A DNA stretch of 64,000 nucleotides from Alkaliphilus peptidifermentans DSM 18978 (lineage in GTDB: Bacteria > Bacillota > Clostridia > Peptostreptococcales > Natronincolaceae), in NCBI RefSeq assembly GCF_900101495.1, contig NZ_FMUS01000012.1, forward strand, positions 1-64,000. The letters run 5' to 3'. The notes beneath the pieces are model-generated. The model saw only the letters and a list, made by a program, of their open reading frames with translations. It was not told where the DNA came from and ran no database searches. Positions 16,558 to 25,510 of this stretch are shown one piece after another (position 1 is the first letter of the stretch; the number at the start of each line of letters is the position of its first letter). The translations under genes were made by a program, and so were the position numbers.

Positions 16558-16818
16558 CTATGGCATATTAGGTGTCATAAACTGACTTTTCACCTGTTGA
16601 ATTTCATTTTGCTGTGCTGGATGAGCCGACTTATAGTATCCTTTTTGCTCTGCCATTTTATATAGATCATATTGACTTTGCTCATCTCTGTTTCTAATTT
16701 GAATTAATTCCTGTCTTAATTGCATATTACTTGCTTGTGAAATTACATTAGCATATCCAGTTAAGCTACTGTTGATCATAGATAATACGTCATTTACCAT
16801 ATCCTTTTCCTGCATCAT
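16558..16818 (-). CDS. Spore coat protein, CotF-like
   Basis: 86 residues. The pattern EKDMVNDVLSMINSSLTGYA and then RNRDEQSQYDLYKMAEQKGY followed by a Pro/Gln-rich tail is that of the short clostridial CotF-like coat proteins. It lies 10 bases after the 61-residue partner and shares its transcript. The strong AAGGAGGTAAT ribosome site fits an abundant structural protein. It would be made in the mother cell during sporulation; a sporulation-sigma promoter was not identified. Confidence 0.75.
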   Translation of the reverse strand: MMQEKDMVNDVLSMINSSLTGYANVISQASNMQLRQELIQIRNRDEQSQYDLYKMAEQKGYYKSAHPAQQNEIQQVKSQFMTPNMP

Positions 16819-16828
16819 ATTACCTCCT

Positions 16829-17014
16829 TTATCCTAAAAAAGATATTAGTCTTTGTTTTGTATTTTTTGCTTCTTGTGCCCCTTGTTGAAAGTATTGCTT
16901 AACTTGTGGATCGGTACACTGCTGTGCATAGGCTTCCAATTTGTTGGCAGCTGTTTCATGGGATCCAATTAAGTGCCGAAGGTTTTGTAATTCAAGTTCG
17001 TTTAATTGTGTCAT
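16829..17014 (-). CDS. Small coat-associated protein (CotF N-terminal-like)
   Basis: 61 residues, helical and glutamine-rich: LNELELQNLRHLIGSHETAA, then QCTDPQVKQYFQQGAQEAK. This matches the first two helices of ferritin-like CotF proteins, with the DPxVKxYFxxxA signature. With the next gene it appears to make up a split CotF-type protein. AAAGGAG precedes the ATG. Confidence 0.65.
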   Translation of the reverse strand: MTQLNELELQNLRHLIGSHETAANKLEAYAQQCTDPQVKQYFQQGAQEAKNTKQRLISFLG

Positions 17015-17071
17015 AATATAACTCCTTTCATAGTTTAGTACAATAACTATTATGTTTTATATAGTTTAAAT

Positions 17072-18448
17072 TTATTCAGATTTTAAATCTTTTTTTATAC
17101 TTATTGGAGTTTCCAGAAGGGTGAAATACAAAAAACTAAAAACATAAAAAATTAACACTGCCTTTATATCAATCACAAAAGGAAGAGCTGACATAACCAT
17201 AATTATCTTTGATAGTAAAAGTACTGCCAGATATGATAAACTACAAAACAAATATCCTTTATCTATTTGTAGATGAGTATGCTTAAAAAAGTAAAAGCTT
17301 ATGTATAATAATAAACCTCCAAGGGAAAATCCACAGATGAATATTAATGAAATAAGGAGCTCAGAAAAATATGGTATACATTGAAATAGTGTCTTAGAAG
17401 TAACAGCCTCAAATAAGTTATTCTTAAATATATCTTTATAATACATAACATAATTATTATTTACTACTGGTACATAAAAATCCAATTTTATCATTTTAAA
17501 TATTATATATACAGAGGAAGCCCAAAATATAAATTCCATTACTAAATAGATAAGCGTCTTTTTACTGGATTTCATAGCTTCTAAAAAATATTCTGACAAC
17601 CAGCCTTTTGTTATAATTTTTAATATTTCCTTTATTACTTTAATTTCTCTTTCTATAAGATAATATAGGATAAAAACACCCAACATAAATACAATTATAA
17701 GATTTAATTGAGAAATTCTTTTTTCAAAGCTTCTATAATCTACTATTCTATAATTTGCCGGTGATTTGCCCATATCCTCCAATGCCTTAATGACAGTGTT
17801 TGTACCTTCACCGGTATTTTCTTCATTGGAGATTGATACATGTAAGTAGGGAATTTTAATATTTTCATCAAATGAAAATGCAGTATGTAAAGGAATATAT
17901 ATATCGGGCTCTTTGCTTTTTAATAAATTAGATAAAAGCGTATTTTTTCTTTTATTTACTCCAACAATTGTAAAGCTGTTATCCATCAAATCTATATTCA
18001 TGCCAATGATATCTGTGCTCTTAAATAACCTTAATGCTGTCTCTTCTTCTATTACTAAAACCATATCCTTGTTTTTCTCCTGCTTTTCTGTTAAAAAGCT
18101 TCCTTTTATAATATTAATATCAGCAAAACTCTGATAGAAAGGACTTACAGCCAAAGCCTTGACAGATATGCTATTTGAGTGATTTTTAATATTTACATCA
18201 TAGGGAAGGGCAAATAAAACAAGATTTTCCTTCAGCTTATTCTTTAACTCCAAAGCTTCTCCTTCAGTTAAACCATATGTACTACTTTTTATTGAATTGT
18301 ACTTTATCTCAACGGAAATTCTGTTAAAGCCAAATGTACTCAATAACGTTTCAGTATTTTTACTTATTCCATGTAGAAAACAAATACTAAGGAGCAAAGT
18401 AAAAACCCCACAAACAAATAGGTATTTAAATGTTTTTATACTATTCAT
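17072..18448 (-). CDS. MacB-like membrane protein (ABC-type permease without ATPase)
   Basis: About 458 residues from the ATG at 18448 (AAGGAAG eight bases upstream); a GTG three codons earlier overlaps the HlyD stop. It has an N-terminal membrane helix, a ~210-residue extracytoplasmic domain of MacB periplasmic-core type (INIIKGSFLTEKQEKNKDMV, ETALRLFKSTDIIGMNIDL, FTIVGVNKRKN) and four C-terminal hydrophobic segments, with one at about 250-268. MacB/FtsX-type proteins couple an ATPase to extracellular mechanical work or export. No ATPase is encoded next to it. It is the last gene of the BlaI-controlled operon and follows the HlyD-like adaptor, the usual partner order for MacA-MacB pumps. Confidence 0.7.
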   Translation of the reverse strand: MNSIKTFKYLFVCGVFTLLLSICFLHGISKNTETLLSTFGFNRISVEIKYNSIKSSTYGLTEGEALELKNKLKENLVLFALPYDVNIKNHSNSISVKALAVSPFYQSFADINIIKGSFLTEKQEKNKDMVLVIEEETALRLFKSTDIIGMNIDLMDNSFTIVGVNKRKNTLLSNLLKSKEPDIYIPLHTAFSFDENIKIPYLHVSISNEENTGEGTNTVIKALEDMGKSPANYRIVDYRSFEKRISQLNLIIVFMLGVFILYYLIEREIKVIKEILKIITKGWLSEYFLEAMKSSKKTLIYLVMEFIFWASSVYIIFKMIKLDFYVPVVNNNYVMYYKDIFKNNLFEAVTSKTLFQCIPYFSELLISLIFICGFSLGGLLLYISFYFFKHTHLQIDKGYLFCSLSYLAVLLLSKIIMVMSALPFVIDIKAVLIFYVFSFLYFTLLETPISIKKDLKSE

Positions 18449-18453
18449 TTTCC

Positions 18454-19731
18454 TCACTTCCTTTGCTGAGGCCGTACTCTGCTGCCGTCATGTATTGCTT
18501 CTTTAGAATCATATACTATGTTGGTTCTATTATCCAGGCCTTCTAGTATTACAGTATTTCGATTATCACTATCCCCTACACTTATATATTGTTTTTCAGC
18601 ATAGTACTCCTTACCTAATGCACCTTCTCGTTCTTTTAATAAAAAAACAAAATATCCACCATTATCTCTTCCAAGGGCGGTATTAGGTATAAGGGTGTTG
18701 AAGTTTTTTGATTTTTTAATGATACGATAATCTAGCTTTTCACCGCCTAAGAAATCTGTTTCATCTAAATCAGCTGTAAGCTCTTTATAATTATCCTTTA
18801 TGTTGATTTTTTTAACAGGTATATCAATAAGCTTATTTTCTGATCTCAGATTAACTAATATGTAATCTCCAACTGAGATAAAATTATTACTGTCTATATT
18901 AAGGGAAGCAGAAAAAATAAAGCCCTTTTCTAAATGAACTATTAAACATATGGGCTTATTTTCAAGTGCTAATTCACCATTTTGGGAATTTATTTCCTTA
19001 ACAATACCATCACATGGAGATATAATTATTTCTTCCTCCTTAAGCTCAGCTACTTTAAACTGCTGCATTTGTATATCATAGCGTAGGAATTCAATTTCCT
19101 TTATCCTTCCTTCTTGAGATACTTGCTGGCTATTTTTTTCTATTTCAAGCTGGGTCTTTTTTTGCTGGTAGTCTTTTTGGGCTATTTCAAAATTATACTG
19201 GGCTTCTTTAACATTTTCACCTGTTTCGGCCCCTGCCTCTAATAATTTAAGCTTTTTATCTAAATCATCCTGAAGTTTATTCACTCTTTCTAAAGCCTTT
19301 TCTGCTTCCAGCTCCAGAATTTCCACCTGAGTACTTTTTGTTTCCGAAAGTAGTTTTTCTAAATTTGCTTCTAATTTCTTTAAGTATATTTCCTCTTCAA
19401 ACAGCTTATTATCTGAAGCCTGACTGTAAAGAACTGCAATAATTTCTCCCTTTTCTACCTTATCCCCTGCTTCAACCTTAATTTCCTTTACTCTTTTCGT
19501 TGATTCAGGATATATGCTGAGAACTTCATTTGGAACAATAGTGCCGGTACCTGCTGTTTCATATGTTAATATGCCAGAATGAGGTCTTGATACGGTTACC
19601 ATGGGAAGAAGCATGTTTTGAATAGTTTTTGAAAAAAAAGTAATAATTAGCATGGTACTAAAGAAAACAATAATAGCCTTTCCAAATACTTTTTTTCTTT
19701 GCATATCATTTATTTCTTCATAATTCTTCAT
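18454..19731 (-). CDS. HlyD/MacA-like membrane-fusion adaptor protein
   Basis: 425 residues from the ATG at 19731 with TGGAGG upstream. One N-terminal membrane helix (AIIVFFSTMLIITFF) is followed by a lipoyl/barrel-sandwich half (VKEIKVEAGDKVEKGEIIAV), a long coiled coil rich in Glu/Lys/Leu at about 115-225, the second lipoyl half (SPCDGIVKEINSQNGELA) and a beta-barrel region. This is the standard adaptor layout that, in Gram-positive bacteria, links a MacB-type permease to outside substrates. Its end abuts the MacB-like gene. It lies in the BlaI operon after the two sugar-type permeases. Confidence 0.8.
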   Translation of the reverse strand: MKNYEEINDMQRKKVFGKAIIVFFSTMLIITFFSKTIQNMLLPMVTVSRPHSGILTYETAGTGTIVPNEVLSIYPESTKRVKEIKVEAGDKVEKGEIIAVLYSQASDNKLFEEEIYLKKLEANLEKLLSETKSTQVEILELEAEKALERVNKLQDDLDKKLKLLEAGAETGENVKEAQYNFEIAQKDYQQKKTQLEIEKNSQQVSQEGRIKEIEFLRYDIQMQQFKVAELKEEEIIISPCDGIVKEINSQNGELALENKPICLIVHLEKGFIFSASLNIDSNNFISVGDYILVNLRSENKLIDIPVKKINIKDNYKELTADLDETDFLGGEKLDYRIIKKSKNFNTLIPNTALGRDNGGYFVFLLKEREGALGKEYYAEKQYISVGDSDNRNTVILEGLDNRTNIVYDSKEAIHDGSRVRPQQRK

Positions 19732-19753
19732 AATAAACCTCCACATATAAACT

Positions 19754-20650
19754 TTATTGCTTTATCCCTGAATTCAGCTGTATTCCCTCAACAAGATAAC
19801 ATTCCCAATAGAAGAATATGAATAAGGCCGGCAGCATATATATGGTTGACGCTGCGAAGGCATAGTGGAAATCATTTTTTCCAATTATAGATAGATAGGT
19901 GGATAAAGGTCTTTTTAAAGCATCATCTATAAACAATAAAGGTTGTTCCACCATATTCCAATAGTCTATAAATTGAAGTATTATAAGGGAAGCAATTGCT
20001 GGCTTTAACATGGGGAGTACTATGTAAAAGAATATTTCAAAATACCCTGCACCATCAATCTGGGCAGCCTCAATGCATTCTTTGGGAATATAGTTCATGA
20101 ACTGCTTCATTAGAAACACTCCAAAGGGCGCAAAAATGGCAGGCAAAATCAATGCCCTGTATGTATTCATAATACCTAATCTGTCCACCATCAGATAATT
20201 AGGGACAAGTGTGACCTGAAAGGGCATCATCATTGCAATAATATAGATATAAAAGATTTTATTGCTTCCTTTAAAGTATATTTTACTAAAGGCATAGGCA
20301 GCTGTTAATGCAATAATCACCTGACCAGCAATAATAGCTGCGATAATACCTACAGAATTCCAAAACATTTTTAAGAAAAGAAATTGACGCAAAAGTACAT
20401 TTTTATATTGCTCAAGAGTAAACATATCTGGAATAAGCTTCATGGTCATAAACTGGTTATTATCTTGTATACTCTGTGAAGAAGCAAAAACAGGATAGTG
20501 ATGTGTAATTTCTTCTACCCCCATAAATGAGTTTATTATAATAGCAAGTATTGGAGATATAAAAAGTAATGATATAGAAGCCAAAAGTATGTAAGTAATA
20601 ACCTTTTTCTTATATTTAATAGTCAGTACTTTTTTAAGTATAAGGGGCAT
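19754..20650 (-). CDS. ABC transporter permease, MalG/CUT1 type
   Basis: 298 residues with six hydrophobic segments. The EAA loop that contacts the ATPase is clear: KECIEAAQIDGAGYFEIFFY followed by IVLPMLKP. An extracytoplasmic loop lies between the first and second segments, and the C-terminal end is typical of MalG-like permeases of carbohydrate uptake systems. It is encoded 21 bases after the MalF-like gene and has AAAGGAGGTG before its ATG. The substrate-binding protein is probably the C-terminal domain of the M56 chimera. The ATPase must come from elsewhere in the genome. Confidence 0.85.
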   Translation of the reverse strand: MPLILKKVLTIKYKKKVITYILLASISLLFISPILAIIINSFMGVEEITHHYPVFASSQSIQDNNQFMTMKLIPDMFTLEQYKNVLLRQFLFLKMFWNSVGIIAAIIAGQVIIALTAAYAFSKIYFKGSNKIFYIYIIAMMMPFQVTLVPNYLMVDRLGIMNTYRALILPAIFAPFGVFLMKQFMNYIPKECIEAAQIDGAGYFEIFFYIVLPMLKPAIASLIILQFIDYWNMVEQPLLFIDDALKRPLSTYLSIIGKNDFHYAFAASTIYMLPALFIFFYWECYLVEGIQLNSGIKQ

Positions 20651-20671
20651 AAGACACCTCCTTTTAGCTTG

Positions 20672-21535
20672 TTATATATTGAAGCTGCTGTACTGATTTT
20701 CCCACCTCAGCAAAGCATATATTAAAAACCCTAAGATTCCAGCTACTACATAAGCTGCTGCACTCAATTTTTGATAATCCAGTGAAACAAATACATTATT
20801 CATATAATGCTGCATTGTATATATACTTTCGTGGGGATATGGGCCTGCCAGAAGATATACTTCTCTAAAGATTTTAAAGGAATTTATTATGGATATAACG
20901 ATAACAAAAAAAGATACGGGAGCAAGATATGGCAGTGTAATGTAAATAAGTTTACTTATAGACCCAGCCCCCTCCATTTCTGCTGCTTCATAATATTCCT
21001 TAGGTATTTTTAAAAGACCTCCTAAAAAAATCACCATACAATAGCCGATATTCTTCCATGCGTAAAGGAGAACCATGACTATTCTTGCTTTATCAGAATT
21101 TAACCAATCTACAACATTAAAACCCAGTGAAATAAGCAAAGCATTTAATGTCCCCTGACTATGGAAGAGAATGTCCCATATAAGCACTACTGATGCTGTT
21201 GGAATAACCATTGGAGCTATAAATACAGCTCTGAAGATATTTCTGCCATGTATTTTTTGATTTAACAATATTGCAAGAAGCAATCCTAGAAACATGGTGA
21301 GGGGCACAGCCAATAGGATAAAACATGCCGTATTGGCTAATGCCATAAGAAATAATTCATTGGATAATATGTTTATGTAATTTTCCAGTCCTACAAAGCT
21401 TCCTCCTATAGAACGATCCATCAAGGAATACCTTCCACATTCAAAAAAGGGAATGATATAAAACAATAGAAATCCTAATAAGCTTGGAAACAAAAATACA
21501 AATAATGTCCATTTTCTGGTTAAATTCATCTTCAT
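20672..21535 (-). CDS. ABC transporter permease, MalF/CUT1 type
   Basis: 287 residues from the ATG at 21535, which follows AAGGGGCAGG; a longer frame extends into the preceding gene and is not used. Six hydrophobic segments and the EAA loop KEYYEAAEMEGAGSISKLIY then ITLPYLAP are present. The N-terminal part FVFLFPSLLGFLLFYIIPF is typical of sugar permeases of the UgpA/MalF group. It starts 19 bases after the M56-solute-binding gene, so the three genes are co-transcribed and the proteins probably form one complex. Confidence 0.87.
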   Translation of the reverse strand: MKMNLTRKWTLFVFLFPSLLGFLLFYIIPFFECGRYSLMDRSIGGSFVGLENYINILSNELFLMALANTACFILLAVPLTMFLGLLLAILLNQKIHGRNIFRAVFIAPMVIPTASVVLIWDILFHSQGTLNALLISLGFNVVDWLNSDKARIVMVLLYAWKNIGYCMVIFLGGLLKIPKEYYEAAEMEGAGSISKLIYITLPYLAPVSFFVIVISIINSFKIFREVYLLAGPYPHESIYTMQHYMNNVFVSLDYQKLSAAAYVVAGILGFLIYALLRWENQYSSFNI

Positions 21536-21554
21536 TGGTTGCCTGCCCCTTTTT

Positions 21555-24500
21555 TTATTCTTTAAAATACATTTCCACCTTTCTCTGTATAGCTTCAGCC
21601 GTTTCTTCAGGAGATTGCAGACCATTAAAGAATCTTCTAACTTCTTCATCTATAATGAGATCAACCTGCATATCATTCATATTGGTATGATTTAATTTAG
21701 TCGAAATTCCATTCAATTTCTCCATATTATCAATCAACTGATTTTTAATTTCCTCTGGTGATGTAACCTGATAGCTATAAAGAATTCCATATTTATTAAT
21801 CATATCCTCTACATCTGCAAATCTATCTTGAATTTTGATTTCCCTTGCTTTTTTATTTACCGGTATATCAAATTTCTTTTGATAGCATTGAATCTCTTCT
21901 GAAATAAGAAATTTAATAAACTCCCATGCTTCTTCTTTATGTTCCGTTTGGCTATTAATCCCATACATTTCGCCTGAAGCAAAATTATGAGTAGTACTGT
22001 TTAAGGTTGGATATCTAAAAAAACTAACTTCGTCTGCATTCATTCGCCCATTATTGATAAATATGGAAAAATCATTTATAGAAGATGGAAGAAAAACGAC
22101 TCCTCCCATATTAATATCACCTTCCGAAGTATCGGGATTCACAAATGACTCTTGTGACATGTTTTTGCACATTTTTAGTAAATCAATAAATTCTTCTGAT
22201 GCAAAATAAGCCTTTCCAGTTTCATAGTCAACAAAGCTTTTATCTAAAGAACCATATATATATTTAAACAAGTTTTCAGGTACGATGGTGGGCATTCCAT
22301 AGATGTCATTTGTACCATCTCCATCTAAATCCTTTGTTACTTTATTGGCTATGTCTAAAAAGTCCTGCCATGACCAGCCTTTATCATTGACTTCTACTGA
22401 TTGCTCCTTTAAAAATCCTGTGTTTGTTAATAAAGCCGGATAAGAGAAGCCTAATGGCATAACATACAGTTTATCTTTATATTCTAAAGCATCAAATATG
22501 TTTGTATAATAATGACTTTTATCAAAGGAGTCATCCTCTTCCATAAGCGCCTTTAGGTCTAGTAGTAAATTTTTGTCTGCATACCTCCTGTAGGGAATAC
22601 TGTCTATTAATAGAATATCCGGACCCTTTCCAGTTAACATCTGTGCATTTATTTTTTGTACAAAATCATTTGCTTTTCGAGCACTTTCTTCAGAGGCCTT
22701 TAATGATTCTTCATAGGTCATATCCGATGTTAGCCATGAAAAAGCATTATGATTATCTATATTTATTACAATATCAGGGTGTTCATTTTCAAATTTATTT
22801 ATGGCATATTCCAATGTGGAGGATAAATATCTTACTGAAATTGTTAGCTCCTTTATACCGTCTTCGATATGAATTTTTTTTGAACTTACTCTATATAAAG
22901 AGCTTATACTATCCTTCCTATTGTTAATATATAAGTAGATATGGCCATCATTATTAACAGTAAAATCTCGAAGGAAGAATTCATATATATTCTTCTGACT
23001 TAGTAGAGAATCCATATTAATTATCTTGTATAAACCCTGACTCTCCAGATCAAATTTTGAAATATTGCTACTGTTTAATTCTGCTAAATATATAGATTTA
23101 TCCTGTTTTGAATAAACCGCATTATGTATATAGGAAAGGTTTTTATCATCTTGGTATTCCCAAAAAATTTCATCCTTTAAAGGATTTTGTTTTGTAATAT
23201 AAACCTTATCTTTGTAAACTATGGTATATAAATTATCTTCCTCATCAAGTTCCATAAAAGCGTAACCATCTAATTTAAGGGTTTTCATATGCTTACCTTC
23301 CGTATCAATTACTTGAATGGTTGCCTGTTGTGCTTGTGGTATTAATAAATATATGTTTCCCTTTGAATCTGCCTTCATATCCCACTGAAATATTCCATTC
23401 TCTTCTGATATGTTTATATCCTTAAGCTCCAAATCAAATTCTCTTATTTTTCTGCCCTCTATATTATGAACATAGATTTTTGCTTCTGTATTTGAAACAA
23501 ATGAGTATATGTAATCATTAGCATCAATGGCGAAAAGCTGTACAGGAAAGTCCTGGGGCAAGCCTTCAATATTAATATCCTTTTTATTTCCTTCATCATC
23601 AATAGTCATAAATTGGCGTTTTTCCATATCATATGTAAGTAGCTGTTCATTTGATAAAGGCTTTATCTTACTAATTCCTCCAAGTTTAATATCTTTACCA
23701 ATTTCCTCAGCTTCATATTTAATTTTTATAACCTCCTGCGGTGTTTGCTTTGCGTTGGTCAATAGAAAAACAGCTAAACTTGAAAATATGACAATCCCAA
23801 GTATAGACCATAGAAGATAGTTCTTTTTAAAGTTCACGATGTTTTTCACCCTTTCAAATATAAATTTTTTACGATTTATCATTCCTACAGCACCGCACAT
23901 GCCGTTATCTCCTGAAAATATATGAAGCATTTTTAGCATTGCATTTCCGTATTTTATGTACTCGTTAGGCTCAATATATGATAATACCTGTTCATCACAG
24001 GCCTTTTCAGCGTCCTGATGGATAATATTGAAGACCAACCATATCAGTGGATTAAACCAATGAAGTATTTGAAGGATAATTAAAATCCATCGGACTATTA
24101 TATCCTTTCGTTTGTAATGGGCCAGCTCATGCATAAAAACAAATTTTAATTCATCTTCTGTCAATATCTGAACATAATCTGGTGAAAGTATTATTTTAGG
24201 GTGCATAATTCCCATTAATGAAGGTGTTTTAATCCTTGAGTCCATTACTAATGGTATTTTTTTCTTGACTTTCATTTTTGATTTACAGCCTTCATAAACT
24301 TCTATTATACTTCTGTCTTTGCATTGGGGCAGTTTTTTTATTTTTATACTATAGGATACCTGCAGCCAAAGAATATATACTGCCCCAAGACATACACCCA
24401 ATAGCCATATTTTTGCTGCAATATCACGTGCTTTAAATCTGCTTATATTAGAATCATAAGTATACTGAGAAAAAGTATATCTGCTTTGATTTGGCTGTAA

Positions 24501-24890
24501 ATTGAAGGTGTATTCATTTTTATTTACAAAATCTTGTTTTTCATCGTCTATCAAGGAAGAATCTGTGCTTATGTCTTTTTGCTCTGAGGGCTTCTCTTCA
24601 AATTGACTATTATTAGAATTGATATAGTTGAAACTCATATTGTTTATTACAGGGGATTGTATTTCTTCTGTTTTATGATTATTACTGGAAAAGAAATTAT
24701 AAATACTAATAGAGCTTTCAGGATAATAGGGTATTATTAATCTAATTATCAAAATCAGCCACATTAAATAATGCCATTTAGCATTGATTTTATTTTTAAA
24801 TATTTTTTTTGCAATAAGAATTACTATAGCAGCAACTGATCCATAAAATGACATTTTTAAAATTGTATAAAATACATTTAATAGGGTCAC
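21555..24890 (-). CDS. BlaR1-like M56 peptidase fused to a propeller-like region and an ABC solute-binding domain
   Basis: 1111 residues from a GTG that overlaps the BlaI stop (GTGA). Residues 1-380 are a BlaR1/MecR1-type integral membrane zinc peptidase: HELAH at 254-258, the third ligand in DAEKACDE near Glu295, and about five membrane helices, the last at ~357-380. Residues ~395-670 are extracellular repeats with alternating strands (DANDYIYSF, DSKGNIYLL, EEDNLYTIV, NNDGHIYLY) that suggest an NHL-like beta-propeller. Residues ~678-1111 are a family 1 ABC solute-binding domain (ISVRYLSSTLEYAINKFENE, KGPDILLID, DLDGDGTNDIYG, EEAWEFIKFL). BlaR1 proteins normally end in a penicillin-binding sensor; here that is replaced. 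It likely senses a ligand, cleaves the BlaI repressor, and may also feed the permeases. Confidence 0.85.
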   Translation of the reverse strand: MTLLNVFYTILKMSFYGSVAAIVILIAKKIFKNKINAKWHYLMWLILIIRLIIPYYPESSISIYNFFSSNNHKTEEIQSPVINNMSFNYINSNNSQFEEKPSEQKDISTDSSLIDDEKQDFVNKNEYTFNLQPNQSRYTFSQYTYDSNISRFKARDIAAKIWLLGVCLGAVYILWLQVSYSIKIKKLPQCKDRSIIEVYEGCKSKMKVKKKIPLVMDSRIKTPSLMGIMHPKIILSPDYVQILTEDELKFVFMHELAHYKRKDIIVRWILIILQILHWFNPLIWLVFNIIHQDAEKACDEQVLSYIEPNEYIKYGNAMLKMLHIFSGDNGMCGAVGMINRKKFIFERVKNIVNFKKNYLLWSILGIVIFSSLAVFLLTNAKQTPQEVIKIKYEAEEIGKDIKLGGISKIKPLSNEQLLTYDMEKRQFMTIDDEGNKKDINIEGLPQDFPVQLFAIDANDYIYSFVSNTEAKIYVHNIEGRKIREFDLELKDINISEENGIFQWDMKADSKGNIYLLIPQAQQATIQVIDTEGKHMKTLKLDGYAFMELDEEDNLYTIVYKDKVYITKQNPLKDEIFWEYQDDKNLSYIHNAVYSKQDKSIYLAELNSSNISKFDLESQGLYKIINMDSLLSQKNIYEFFLRDFTVNNDGHIYLYINNRKDSISSLYRVSSKKIHIEDGIKELTISVRYLSSTLEYAINKFENEHPDIVINIDNHNAFSWLTSDMTYEESLKASEESARKANDFVQKINAQMLTGKGPDILLIDSIPYRRYADKNLLLDLKALMEEDDSFDKSHYYTNIFDALEYKDKLYVMPLGFSYPALLTNTGFLKEQSVEVNDKGWSWQDFLDIANKVTKDLDGDGTNDIYGMPTIVPENLFKYIYGSLDKSFVDYETGKAYFASEEFIDLLKMCKNMSQESFVNPDTSEGDINMGGVVFLPSSINDFSIFINNGRMNADEVSFFRYPTLNSTTHNFASGEMYGINSQTEHKEEAWEFIKFLISEEIQCYQKKFDIPVNKKAREIKIQDRFADVEDMINKYGILYSYQVTSPEEIKNQLIDNMEKLNGISTKLNHTNMNDMQVDLIIDEEVRRFFNGLQSPEETAEAIQRKVEMYFKE

Positions 24891-25276
24891 TTTTTGTCAC
24901 CTCTATCCTGGCATTCATCCAGAATCTTTTTAAGCTGATTTATTTCCTCTTTTGATAGGTTTTCATTTTTTAGAAAGTTAGACATTAATAATTGAAGCGA
25001 TCCGTTATATACCTTTTCCAAAAATGACTTTGTCTCTTCTTTTTTACAAAATTCTTCTTCAATTAATGGGTAATAAACATATGGATTTTCCTCTGTAATC
25101 CCCAGTACTTTTTTTTGCACAAGTCTACGAATTAACGTATGAATCGTCTTTCTATTCCAATCTGTTTTTACTATCAGTTCATCAATAATTTCTGCCGCAG
25201 TAACAGGGTGTTCTTTCCATACAACCTCCATTACCTTCCATTCTGCATCTGATATTTTAGATATGTTTTCATTCAT
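24887..25276 (-). CDS. blaI: BlaI/MecI-family transcriptional repressor
   Basis: 129 residues from the ATG at 25276, preceded by AAGGAGAAGGG; an in-frame ATG six codons earlier overlaps that site. The winged-helix pattern ISDAEWKVMEVVWKEHPVTA, AAEIIDELIVKTDWNRKTI, HTLIRRLVQKKVLG is diagnostic. BlaI dimers bind TACA-N2-TGTA operators and are inactivated by cleavage by the partner M56 peptidase. Two such operators sit on its own promoter. The gene overlaps the M56 gene by 4 bp. Confidence 0.92.
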   Translation of the reverse strand: MNENISKISDAEWKVMEVVWKEHPVTAAEIIDELIVKTDWNRKTIHTLIRRLVQKKVLGITEENPYVYYPLIEEEFCKKEETKSFLEKVYNGSLQLLMSNFLKNENLSKEEINQLKKILDECQDRGDKK

Positions 25277-25313
25277 TAGTCCCTTCTCCTTCATAAATTA
25301 TATATTATGGTAT

Positions 25314-25323
25314 TACAAATGTA
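25314..25323. promoter_or_regulatory. BlaI operator 2 (TACAAATGTA)
   Basis: Palindromic TACA-AA-TGTA, matching the BlaI/MecI half-site arrangement. It lies just after the -10 element of the operon promoter, near the expected transcription start, 24 bp from operator 1. Confidence 0.85.
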
Positions 25324-25333
25324 CTCTACTGCC

Positions 25334-25362
25334 ATATTACATTTGTAGTCCCTTGATGTCAA
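25334..25362 (-). promoter_or_regulatory. Promoter of the BlaI operon
   Basis: On the minus strand TTGACA (25362-25357), a 17-base spacer and TAATAT (25339-25334) form a near-consensus vegetative promoter. Operator 1 overlaps its spacer and -10. Confidence 0.85.
25338..25347. promoter_or_regulatory. BlaI operator 1 (TACATTTGTA)
   Basis: Palindromic TACA-TT-TGTA lying between the -35 and -10 elements of the operon promoter, where bound repressor would block RNA polymerase. Confidence 0.85.
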
Positions 25363-25510
25363 GTGTTTTTTCCAGGTAGGTAGAAGTATTTACTTTAATA
25401 GCATAACTGATAGCGATAGAGCTTGTTAGTATGCACATTTTTCTTTACCTTTCCATAGTATATACCATATAGTTAATATCCAAGTTTTTTATGAAGAAAG
25501 GAGGCCACCT

